Positions 1 through 7,433 of a stretch of 64,000 nt of DNA are shown here, one piece after another. The translations under genes were made by a program, and so were the position numbers. Location of the stretch: positions 62,001 to 126,000 of the forward strand of contig NZ_JAGIZA010000007.1 of NCBI RefSeq assembly GCF_017813365.1, read 5' to 3'. The notes beneath the pieces were generated by a model. It saw nothing but the letters and a program-made list of their open reading frames with translations, searched no databases and was not told the DNA's origin. Positions within the stretch are counted from its first letter, which is position 1, and each line of letters begins with the position of its first letter. This DNA comes from Roseomonas indoligenes (GTDB lineage Bacteria; Pseudomonadota; Alphaproteobacteria; Acetobacterales; Acetobacteraceae).

Positions 1-6
1 GAACCC

Positions 7-1368
7 ATGGGCATTTCGGTCTTCGACATGCAGGCCCTCCAGCACAACTGGAGCACGGACGAGACGCGGGCGATCTTCGACGAGACGATGCGCGTCCAGA
101 AATGGATGGAGGTGGAGGCGGCCCTTGCCACGGCCCAGGCCCGGCTCGGCATCATCCCGCAGGCGGCCGCCGACGACATCGTGGCCCATGCCAAGGGCAG
201 CACGATCGACATCCCGAAGATGGCCGCCGAGATCCGCCGCGTGAAGCACGCGCTGGTCCCGGCCATCAAGCAGCTCCAGGCCGCCTGCACGCCGGAGGCC
301 GGGCAGTGGGTCCATTACGGCGCGACCACGCAGGACGTGATCGACACGGGCATGGTGCTGCAGGTCCGCGACTGCCACGCCCTGTTCCTGCGCGACATCA
401 AGGCGGTGGGGCGGGAGCTGGCGCGGCTGGCGCGGGAGCACCGGGACACGATCATGGCCGGGCGCACCCACGGCGTCCTCGCCCTGCCCATCACCTTCGG
501 GCACAAATGCGCCATCTGGCTGGACGAGATCGGCCGCCACCACCAGCGGCTCAGGGAATGCGAGCCCCGCCTCTTCGTCGGCGAGCTGGTCGGCGCGGTG
601 GGCACCCAGGCCTCCCTCGGCCCGATGGCGCGGCAGGTGGAGGAGGGGACCATGGCCGTGCTCGGCCTCGGCGTGCCCGACATCTCCTGGGCCCCGGCGC
701 GGGACCGCTTCGCGGAATACCTGTCCATCCTGAACATGATCGGAGGCACGATCGGCAAGATCGGCAACGAGCTGTTCAACATGCAGCGCAACGAGTTCGC
801 CGAGGTGGAGGAGGGGTTCACGGAGGGCAAGCTCGGCTCCTCCACCATGCCGCACAAGCGCAACCCGGTCTTCGCGGAGAACCTGCCCTGCGTCGCCCGC
901 GGCCTGCGCGCCTCCGCCGGCCTCATGATGGAAGCGATGGTGGCGGAGGGGGAGCGCGACGGCATCGGCTGGAAGACCGAGTGGAAGGCGGTGCCGGAGT
1001 GCTGCCTCATGGCCGGCGCCCTGCTGTTCCAGTGCGCCTCCCTCCTCAAGGGCCTGCGCGTGGACAAGGCGCGCATGATGGAGAACCTGGACCGGATGCG
1101 CGGCTATCTCCTCTCCGAGCGGGTGATGCTCGAGCTCGGGGAGAAGGTGGGCAAGCAGAACGCCCATGAGTGGATCTACGAGGCCTCCATGCACGGCCTC
1201 GAGAACCGGCTGGACTTCGCGGACGCCATGCGACGCCACCCCGAGATCTCCAAGGTTTCCACAGATGCCGAGATCACCGGCATGACCGATCCGCGCGGCT
1301 ATCTCGGCGAGGCCGGCGCTTCGGTGGACCGGGTGCTGGCCCGCAGCGCCGCCTGGCTGGAAGGGTAA
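7..1368 (+). CDS. Class II fumarase/aspartase-superfamily lyase (PcaB/PurB-like)
   Basis: This 453-residue protein belongs to the fumarase/aspartase superfamily, cytosolic tetrameric enzymes that eliminate or cycloisomerise C-N or C-O bonded substrates. The signature GSSTMPHKRNP lies near residues 275-286 and carries the mobile catalytic loop. HYGATTQDVIDTG (about 103-115) and GRTHG (about 152) form the other two conserved active-site regions. The length fits 3-carboxy-cis,cis-muconate cycloisomerase or adenylosuccinate lyase relatives. No other purine or protocatechuate gene is nearby, and the next gene is a Bug receptor, so a catabolic role is inferred rather than purine synthesis. The frame is open to the left edge of the window, so the start could lie further upstream. 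The superfamily is secure, the substrate is not. Confidence 0.85.
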   Translation: MGISVFDMQALQHNWSTDETRAIFDETMRVQKWMEVEAALATAQARLGIIPQAAADDIVAHAKGSTIDIPKMAAEIRRVKHALVPAIKQLQAACTPEAGQWVHYGATTQDVIDTGMVLQVRDCHALFLRDIKAVGRELARLAREHRDTIMAGRTHGVLALPITFGHKCAIWLDEIGRHHQRLRECEPRLFVGELVGAVGTQASLGPMARQVEEGTMAVLGLGVPDISWAPARDRFAEYLSILNMIGGTIGKIGNELFNMQRNEFAEVEEGFTEGKLGSSTMPHKRNPVFAENLPCVARGLRASAGLMMEAMVAEGERDGIGWKTEWKAVPECCLMAGALLFQCASLLKGLRVDKARMMENLDRMRGYLLSERVMLELGEKVGKQNAHEWIYEASMHGLENRLDFADAMRRHPEISKVSTDAEITGMTDPRGYLGEAGASVDRVLARSAAWLEG

Positions 1369-1392
1369 ACCGGCAATCAACTATGCAATAGG

Positions 1393-1410
1393 GTGAATTT
1401 TGTGATTCAC
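1393..1410. promoter_or_regulatory. Inverted repeat in front of the Bug receptor gene
   Basis: The 104-bp gap holds a perfect 6-bp inverted repeat, GTGAAT-N6-ATTCAC, in an AT-richer patch about 60 bp before the GTG start of the receptor gene. Position and symmetry suit a repressor operator. No cognate regulator lies in the window, so this is a candidate only. Confidence 0.35.
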
Positions 1411-1472
1411 GCGCCGAACTGGACATAAGCCGGACGAACCGGCAGGGATCGGCGCCCTTGGAGGAACACACC

Positions 1473-2486
1473 GTGCCCGACGCCGTTTTCCCGCTCCCCA
1501 GCCCCGAGCGGCGCCGCCTCCTGGCGATGATGGCCGGGGGCGCGGCCGCGCTCGCCGCCCCGCGCCTGGCCCGCGCCCAGGGGACGGCCGGCGGGCTCGC
1601 CAATCGCCCCGTCCTGCTTGCCGTGCCCTTCGCGCCCGGTGGCGCGGTGGACATCATCGCTAGGGCCGTGGCGGAGCCGATGTCGGCCGCCCTCGGCCGC
1701 GCGGTGGTCGTGGACAACCGTCCCGGCGCCTCGGGCGCCATCGCCGCGGCCTCTGTCGGGCGGGCGGATCCGGACGGGCACACGCTGTTCATCGCCACCC
1801 CCGGCACCTCCATCACCGCCGCCTTCCAGCCGCAGCTCCTGCCCGGCGATCCCCGGCAGTTCCTGGCGCCCGTCGGCCGGCTGGCGACGCAGCCCTACGT
1901 GCTGACGGTGACGAAGGGCTTCCCGGCGGACGACTTCGCGGGCTTCGCCGCCTGGACCAAGGCGCATCGCGGCGAGTTCCTGCTCGCCAACACCGGCCAG
2001 ATGACGGCCACGCGCCTGGCCGGGGAGCTGCTGGGGCTGCAGATCGGCACGGAGATCACGCCCGTGCCCTATCGCGGCAGCGGCGTGGTCGCCACCGACC
2101 TGCTCTCCGGCCGGGTGCACGGGATCTTCGCCCAGCTCTCCGACGCGCTGGCGCTGCGGAGCCAGGGCGCGAAGCTTCTCGCGGTCAGCACGAAGGAGCG
2201 CGCGCCGATCCTGCCGGAGGTGCCGGCCATCGCGGAGACGATCCCGGGCTTCGACGTCTACAGCTGGAACGGCCTCTTCGCGCCCGCCGCCACCCCGGTG
2301 GCGGTGCTGGAGGAGCTGAACGCCGGGCTGAACAAGGCCATCTCCAACGAGGCGCTGCGGTCCCGCTTCCGCGAGGACGGCGTGACCTTCGTGCCCGGCC
2401 CGCGCCAGGCCCTGGCGGATATCCTGGACAAGGAGATCCGGGGCTGGTTGGAGCTGAAGAGCAAGGTCCGCATCGACGTCGGGTAA
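1473..2486 (+). CDS. Bug/TctC-family periplasmic solute receptor
   Basis: Periplasmic substrate-binding protein of the tripartite tricarboxylate transporter (Bug) family, which typically captures carboxylates. The N-terminus carries an arginine-rich Tat-like signal (RRRLLAMMAGG, then an Ala-rich stretch ending LARAQ). Family marks follow: PVLLAVPFAPGGAVDIIARA, VVVDNRPGASGAIAA and PVPYRGSG. An in-frame TTG occurs at 1458, but GGAGGAA at 1460-1466 sits 6 nt before the GTG at 1473, so the GTG is chosen (337 residues). No tctA/tctB membrane genes are adjacent. It leads a run of catabolic genes, which suggests it feeds their substrate. The family is certain, the ligand unknown. Confidence 0.9.
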   Translation: MPDAVFPLPSPERRRLLAMMAGGAAALAAPRLARAQGTAGGLANRPVLLAVPFAPGGAVDIIARAVAEPMSAALGRAVVVDNRPGASGAIAAASVGRADPDGHTLFIATPGTSITAAFQPQLLPGDPRQFLAPVGRLATQPYVLTVTKGFPADDFAGFAAWTKAHRGEFLLANTGQMTATRLAGELLGLQIGTEITPVPYRGSGVVATDLLSGRVHGIFAQLSDALALRSQGAKLLAVSTKERAPILPEVPAIAETIPGFDVYSWNGLFAPAATPVAVLEELNAGLNKAISNEALRSRFREDGVTFVPGPRQALADILDKEIRGWLELKSKVRIDVG

Positions 2487-2533
2487 GGGGCGCCGCCCGG
2501 GGGCGGGCCGTCCTTCCAGCAGAGGATTCCGTC

Positions 2534-3430
2534 ATGAGCAACGCCCCTGCCGTCCAGGCATTCTTTGACCCCGCCACCAACACCGTCTCCTACCTCGTCT
2601 GGGACGAGGCGACGCGGGCGGCGGCGGTGATCGACCCCGTGCTGGACTGGAACAACGCGGCGGGGGAGGCGGACACGCACTCCGCCGACGCCATGCTGGA
2701 GGCGGCGGCGAAGAAGGGCCTGCGCCTGGAATGGGTGCTGGAGACCCACGCCCATGCCGACCACCTGACCGCCGCGCCCTACATCAAGCAGAAGACCGGC
2801 GCGCCCGTGGGAATCGGGGCGCGGATCACGGAGGTGCAGGCCATCTTCCGCCCGGTCTTCGATGCGCGGGACCTGCGCCCGGGCGGCGGCGACTTCGACC
2901 GGCTTTTCGCGGATGGCGAGACCTTCCCCCTGGGCGGGATCGCGGTGGAGGTGCTGCACGTGCCCGGCCATACGCCGGCGGACGTGGCCTACCGGATCGG
3001 CGACGCCGTCTTCGTCGGCGACACGCTGTTCATGCCGGATGCAGGCACGGCGCGGGCGGACTTCCCGGGCGGCGACGCGCGGCAGCTCTACCGCTCCATC
3101 GGGCGCATCCTGGCCCTGCCGCCGGAGACCCGCGTCTTCATCTGCCACGACTACAAGGCCCCGGGCCGCGACAGCTTCGCCTGGGAGACCACGGTGGCGG
3201 AGCAGCGCGCGCGCAACATCCATGTCGGCGAAGGGCGGGACGAGGAGGCCTTCGTGGCGCTCCGCACGAAGCGGGACGCGACCCTCTCCGCCCCCGCGCT
3301 TCTGCTGCCCTCCATCCAGGTGAACATCCGCGCGGGCCGCTTCCCGGCCGGGGAGGGGAGAGGCGTGACCTTCCTGCGCATCCCCGTGGCCGGGCGCGGC
3401 GTGGTCGCGCAGGAGGAGACGAAGCGATGA
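2534..3430 (+). CDS. Metallo-beta-lactamase-fold hydrolase, ETHE1/persulfide dioxygenase-like
   Basis: A 298-residue MBL-fold protein of the glyoxalase II/ETHE1 group. The metal-binding motif THAHADHL lies near residues 71-78, with later ligands in HVPGHTPADVAY, VGDTLFMPDAG and FICHDYK. The THAHADHL spelling is typical of ETHE1-type persulfide dioxygenases and of Blh hydrolases linked to the BigR regulator, which oxidise glutathione persulfide. AGAGGA lies 7 nt before the ATG. Its stop overlaps the start of the MmgE/PrpD gene by 4 bp (ATGA), so the two are probably translationally coupled. That coupling is unusual for a sulfide-detoxification gene and leaves open a hydrolase role in the neighbouring pathway. 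Confidence 0.85.
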   Translation: MSNAPAVQAFFDPATNTVSYLVWDEATRAAAVIDPVLDWNNAAGEADTHSADAMLEAAAKKGLRLEWVLETHAHADHLTAAPYIKQKTGAPVGIGARITEVQAIFRPVFDARDLRPGGGDFDRLFADGETFPLGGIAVEVLHVPGHTPADVAYRIGDAVFVGDTLFMPDAGTARADFPGGDARQLYRSIGRILALPPETRVFICHDYKAPGRDSFAWETTVAEQRARNIHVGEGRDEEAFVALRTKRDATLSAPALLLPSIQVNIRAGRFPAGEGRGVTFLRIPVAGRGVVAQEETKR

Positions 3431-4827
3431 CCGCACCCGCGCTGCAGGACTTGGCCGAGTGGGTGGCGGCGGCGGACGGCGCGGCGGGGGACGGGGTGGT
3501 GGAATCCGCCCTGGCCTGCTCCGCGCTGGACTGGGCGGGCGCGCTGATCGCGGGCACCGCGCATGACCTCTACCCGCGCTACATCGCCGCCTTCGCGGCA
3601 ATGGCCGCGCCGGGCGCCGTGGGCTGCGCCGTGGCCGGCGATGTACGCGGCTGGGCGCCGGTGGAGGCCGCCGCCGCCAATGCCGCGATCAGCCATCTCT
3701 GGGAGTTCGACGACAGCCACCGCGCCGCGATGATGCATCCCGGCATCACCGTCTGGCCCGCCGTGGTCGCGCTGGCCCAGGCACGGCCGGGCGTGACGGT
3801 GGCGGATATGCGCGCCGCCGTGCTGGCGGGCTACGAGGCCGGGCTGCGCATCGGCGCGCATCTCGGCAAGGCGCATGCGGCGACGAACCACGTGACGGCC
3901 ACCGCCGGCACCTTCGGCGCGGCCGCCGCCGCCGCGCGCCTGCTGCGGCTGGATGCCGCCGCCACCCTCTCCGCCTTCGGCCATACCGGCACCCAGGCCG
4001 CGGGTCTCTGGCAGTTCCTGGAGGACGGCGCGACGGAGGCGAAGGCGGTCCACCCCGCCGCCGCCGTCCGCAACGGCGTCACGGCCGCGATGCTGGCCGA
4101 GGCCGGCATTCCCGGTGCCGCACATGTGCTGGAGGGCAGGCGAGGGATGCTGGCGGCCTGGAAGCTGACGCCGGAGCCCGGCGCATCCCTGGCGCCGGAA
4201 GGGCCGCCAATGATCCTGACCGCCACTATCAAGGGCTGGCCCGTCTGCGGCCAGATGCACAGCCTGCTGGACGCCACGCAAGACCTGGTGCGGAAAGCAG
4301 GGCTGCGGGCGGAGGAGATCGCCACCGTGAGGGCGGAAGCCCCCCAGGCCCTGCTGGACGTGGCCGGCCTCCGCCGCCCCGCGAACACGGGCGACGCGAA
4401 GTTCTCCACGAGCTTCTGCCTGGCCCTGATGCTCTCCGGCGGCGACCTCTCCTTCACCGGCTTCGATGGCCGTGCCGTGCGGGACGAGGCGGTGCAGGCC
4501 CTGGCGGACCGGATCGAGGTGCAGGCCATCCCGGAATTCTCCGCCCGCTACCCGAGGGAGCGCCCGGCCCGCATCACCGTGACGACGGGGAATGGCCGCG
4601 CGCTGTCGGAGGAGCGGAGCTTTCGCCGCGGCGACCCCGAGGCGCCCTGGGAGTGGGAGCCCCTGGTGGAGCGCTTCCAGGGCATTGCCGGCCTCGCCAT
4701 GCGCAACCCGGCGGCGCGGGAGGCGGTGGTGGCGTGGTGCCGCGCCTTCGGGGCCGCGGACCCGGCGCTGGACCGGGGCGCCGCCCCCTTCTTCCGTGCC
4801 GGGACAGCGCCGGAGCGCGCGGCATGA
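3427..4827 (+). CDS. MmgE/PrpD family protein (2-methylcitrate dehydratase-like)
   Basis: A 466-residue MmgE/PrpD protein. Relatives dehydrate 2-methylcitrate or decarboxylate cis-aconitate, and many homologues beside Bug receptors have unknown substrates. Supporting features are an alpha-helical N-terminal half with LWEFDDSHRAAMMHPG, the KAHAATNHVTATAGTFGAAAAAARLL segment around residues 140-165, and the C-terminal GWPVCGQMHSLLDA region. The chosen ATG overlaps the stop of the preceding gene as ATGA, and the frame upstream of it is only a shadow of that gene. The stop overlaps the next start in the same way. No prpB or prpC is present, so propionate catabolism is not implied. The reaction remains unassigned. 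Confidence 0.85.
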   Translation: MTAPALQDLAEWVAAADGAAGDGVVESALACSALDWAGALIAGTAHDLYPRYIAAFAAMAAPGAVGCAVAGDVRGWAPVEAAAANAAISHLWEFDDSHRAAMMHPGITVWPAVVALAQARPGVTVADMRAAVLAGYEAGLRIGAHLGKAHAATNHVTATAGTFGAAAAAARLLRLDAAATLSAFGHTGTQAAGLWQFLEDGATEAKAVHPAAAVRNGVTAAMLAEAGIPGAAHVLEGRRGMLAAWKLTPEPGASLAPEGPPMILTATIKGWPVCGQMHSLLDATQDLVRKAGLRAEEIATVRAEAPQALLDVAGLRRPANTGDAKFSTSFCLALMLSGGDLSFTGFDGRAVRDEAVQALADRIEVQAIPEFSARYPRERPARITVTTGNGRALSEERSFRRGDPEAPWEWEPLVERFQGIAGLAMRNPAAREAVVAWCRAFGAADPALDRGAAPFFRAGTAPERAA

Positions 4828-6257
4828 ACGAGATCCGTCCCCCAGCCCGTGCCCTTCCCGCGGACCTGGCCGACCGGCTGCGCGCCGCGCTGCCCGAAGG
4901 CACCGTGCTGACGGAAGCCACCGACCGCGAGGCCTATCTGCTGGAGGAGCGAAGCCTCTACCGCGGCCAGGCCCCGATCGTGCTGCGGCCGCGCTCCACC
5001 GGGGAGGTGGCGGCCGCCGTCCGCGTCTGCGCGGAGGCGGGCGCGCCGATCGTGCCCCAGGGCGGCAATACCGGCCTTGTCGGCGGCACCGTCACCGCCG
5101 CGCACGAGGTGCTTCTCTCCCTCGGCCGGATGAACGGGATCGAGGAGGTCGATCCGCTGAACTTCACCATGACCGTGGGGGCCGGCTGCATCCTCGCCGA
5201 CATCCAGCAGGCGGCGGAGCGCGCCGGCCGCCTTTTTCCCCTTTCCCTCGGCGCCCAGGGCAGCGCGCAGATCGGCGGCAACCTCGCCAGCAATGCCGGC
5301 GGCATCAACGTGCTGCGCTACGGCAACGCCCGCGACCTCGTCCTCGGCCTGGAAGTGGTGCTGGCCGATGGCCGCGTCTGGAACGGCCTGCGCGCCCTGC
5401 ACAAGGACAACACGGGCTACGCGCTGAAGCACCTCTTCGTGGGCAGCGAGGGCACGCTGGGGATCATCACCCGCGCCGTGCTGAAGCTCTTCCCGCGCCT
5501 GACCGACCGGGTGGTGGCCTTCTGCGCGCTGCGAGACCCCGCCGACGCGCTGACCCTCCTCTCCCTGGCCCGCGACCGCGCCGGGGAGGCGGTGACGGCC
5601 TTCGAGCTGATGTCGGAACTGACGGTGGAAATCGTGCAGCGCCACGCCGGCGGCCAGGACCCGATGCGGGAGCGCCATCCCTGGTACGCCCTCATCGAGC
5701 TCGCCGGCTCCGGCCATGACGGCACGCTGCGCCCCGTGCTGGAGGGCATCCTGGAGGAGGCCTTCGAGCGCGGCACCCTCGCCGACGCCGTGCTGGCCGA
5801 GAGCAGCGCCCAGTACGCCGCCCTCTGGCGCCTGCGCGAGGGCATCCCCGAGGCGCAGAAGAAGGAGGGCGGCAGCATCAAGCACGACGTCTCCGTGCCC
5901 GTCTCCCGCATCCCCGCTTTCCTGCGCCGCGCGGGCGAGGCGGCCGCGGAAGCCCTGCCCGGCGTGCGGGTCTGCGCCTTCGGCCATCTCGGCGACGGCA
6001 ACATCCACTACAACCTCACCCAGCCCATGGGCATGGAGAAGGCGGCGTTCCTGGCGCAGTGGGAACGGATGAACGCGATCGTCCACGATATCGTGGTGGA
6101 ACTCGGCGGCTCCATCTCCGCCGAGCACGGCATCGGACTGCTGAAGGCTGGCGAACTGCGCCGCTACAAGGACCCGGTGGAGATGGACCTGATGCACCGG
6201 TTGCGCGACGCGCTGGACCCGGGGCGGCTGCTGAATCCCGGGAAGATGCTGGGGTGA
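4824..6257 (+). CDS. FAD-binding D-2-hydroxyacid dehydrogenase (GlcD/D2HGDH-like)
   Basis: A 477-residue flavoprotein with an N-terminal FAD_binding_4 domain (about residues 45-190; IVPQGGNTGLVGG binds the FAD pyrophosphate and GGNLASNAGG follows) and a C-terminal FAD-oxidase domain. FGHLGDGNIHYN near residue 390 and SAEHGIG near 430 match D-lactate and D-2-hydroxyglutarate dehydrogenases. The expected reaction is oxidation of a D-2-hydroxyacid to the 2-oxoacid, with electrons passed to a carrier. The ATG overlaps the MmgE/PrpD stop (ATGA). It ends the cluster and is followed by repeat element R1. A pathway turning a hydroxy di- or tricarboxylate into a 2-oxoacid is inferred. Confidence 0.88.
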   Translation: MNEIRPPARALPADLADRLRAALPEGTVLTEATDREAYLLEERSLYRGQAPIVLRPRSTGEVAAAVRVCAEAGAPIVPQGGNTGLVGGTVTAAHEVLLSLGRMNGIEEVDPLNFTMTVGAGCILADIQQAAERAGRLFPLSLGAQGSAQIGGNLASNAGGINVLRYGNARDLVLGLEVVLADGRVWNGLRALHKDNTGYALKHLFVGSEGTLGIITRAVLKLFPRLTDRVVAFCALRDPADALTLLSLARDRAGEAVTAFELMSELTVEIVQRHAGGQDPMRERHPWYALIELAGSGHDGTLRPVLEGILEEAFERGTLADAVLAESSAQYAALWRLREGIPEAQKKEGGSIKHDVSVPVSRIPAFLRRAGEAAAEALPGVRVCAFGHLGDGNIHYNLTQPMGMEKAAFLAQWERMNAIVHDIVVELGGSISAEHGIGLLKAGELRRYKDPVEMDLMHRLRDALDPGRLLNPGKMLG

Positions 6258-6264
6258 GAAGGCT

Positions 6265-6485
6265 GGTTGGACCTAGAGGTCCAACCCTGGACCTGCATCG
6301 GGCTACCGCGGCGCCGTTCCGACGCGGAGTTTCCGCTCAACGGGCCTGAGCCCGCCCTTTCAGTCGTCTCGGGTCATAGACCCGAGGCGCACCGTCAGCC
6401 GAGCAAGCTCAAAGCCTAGAAAAAGATGATGGTGAGGGGTCTGAGGGGAGGAAGAATTCCTTCTTCCTCCCCCCCGGGACAGACC
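6265..6485 (-). repeat. Composite hairpin intergenic repeat, copy R1
   Basis: Read on the minus strand, the element begins with GGTCTGTCCC at 6485, 27 nt after the SMP-30 stop codon. The head hairpin follows (arms 6445-6454 and 6463-6472, extendable inward by AA/TT to a GGAA loop), then the conserved CCATCATCTTTTTC spacer. The middle hairpin has arms 6365-6375 and 6379-6389 with 10 of 11 pairs. It ends in a 10-bp hairpin, GGTTGGACCT/AGGTCCAACC, at 6265-6286. It fills the 254 bp between two convergent stop codons. Five more copies lie in the window. Confidence 0.85.
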
Positions 6486-6511
6486 GCCACCACAAGGCCA
6501 GCACGCCGCCC

Positions 6512-7396
6512 TTAGAAACCGCCCGCCTCGATCGTCGGCAGCCCCGGAACCGGCGCCGACATCGCGAGCAGCTTCCCGTCCGGCCGCCCCGCGCGTTCCC
6601 CGGGCGGCAGGTCCTTGTTGGCGGAGGTAACGAAGATCGTGCCGAGGTCGTCGCTCCCAAAGGCGGGCATGGTGGGCCAGCGCACGGGCAGGTCCACACG
6701 ACGTTCCAGCTTGCCGGCGGGGTCGAAGCGCAGCAGGCAGCCGCCGCCGTAGATCGCGGACCAGTAGAAGCCGTCACGGTCCACCGAGGCGCCGTCCGGC
6801 CCCTCGCCTTCCTCCACCCGGGCGAAGAGGCGGGGGTTCGATATGTCCCCGGTGGCGGGGTCGTAGTCATAGGCGCGGATCACGCGGGCGGGGGTATCGG
6901 CGTGGTACATGGTCCGCCCGTCCGGGCTCCAGGCCAGGCCGTTGCTGGTGGCCACGGGATCGGTCAGGGCGGTCCAGCCGCCACCCGTGTAGCGCCAGAG
7001 GGGGGCGGCCTTCGGAGCATCGGACATCTCGCCGGGCCCTAGGGGCTCGTACATGGCGCCGACCAGGAAACGGCCGGCGGGGTCGCAGCGGCCGTCGTTC
7101 AGCACGAAGCGGCGGGCGTCGCAGGGGGCGGGGGCGAGGAAGTCCAGCGCGCCGGTCGAGAGGTCCAGGTGGTGCAGGCCCGTGCGGAGGGGCAGAAGGG
7201 CGCCGCGCGGGGTTGGGGCGCAGGCGCCGATCCAGGCGGGCATGGCCCAGCGCTCGTCCTGGCCCGTGGCGGGATCGAAGCGGTGCAGCGCGGGCTCGCG
7301 CGAATCGATCCAGAGCAGGCGGCGGGTGCGGGCGCACCAGGCCGGGCTTTCCCCGTTCAGGGCGCCGTCCACGGGCAGGATGGTGACATCGGGCAT
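6512..7396 (-). CDS. SMP-30/gluconolactonase-like protein
   Basis: A 294-residue six-bladed beta-propeller protein of the SMP-30/gluconolactonase/LRE family, which hydrolyses sugar lactones using a divalent metal. Family motifs appear in order: NGESPAW (metal-binding Glu), VLNDGRCDPAGRFLVGAM, SNGLAWSPDGRTMYHADT and EGPDGASVDRDGFYWSA. The ATG beginning MPDVTILP is chosen because it gives a normal-length propeller, while upstream sequence in this frame is antisense to the next gene. It converges on the FAD-dehydrogenase gene across repeat R1. A lactonase acting with the neighbouring dehydrogenase is plausible but inferred. Confidence 0.88.
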   Translation of the reverse strand: MPDVTILPVDGALNGESPAWCARTRRLLWIDSREPALHRFDPATGQDERWAMPAWIGACAPTPRGALLPLRTGLHHLDLSTGALDFLAPAPCDARRFVLNDGRCDPAGRFLVGAMYEPLGPGEMSDAPKAAPLWRYTGGGWTALTDPVATSNGLAWSPDGRTMYHADTPARVIRAYDYDPATGDISNPRLFARVEEGEGPDGASVDRDGFYWSAIYGGGCLLRFDPAGKLERRVDLPVRWPTMPAFGSDDLGTIFVTSANKDLPPGERAGRPDGKLLAMSAPVPGLPTIEAGGF

Positions 7397-7433
7397 GGCG
7401 GGGGAACGCCATGGCCCGCCGGGGGATGCGCGG

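Noticed and set aside
4548-6197. Long minus-strand open frame (about 549 codons) opposite the FAD-dehydrogenase gene
   Set aside because: It is His/Gly/Ala-rich with no domain, and lies antisense to a gene with clear motifs. Such frames are expected where codons nearly always end in G or C.
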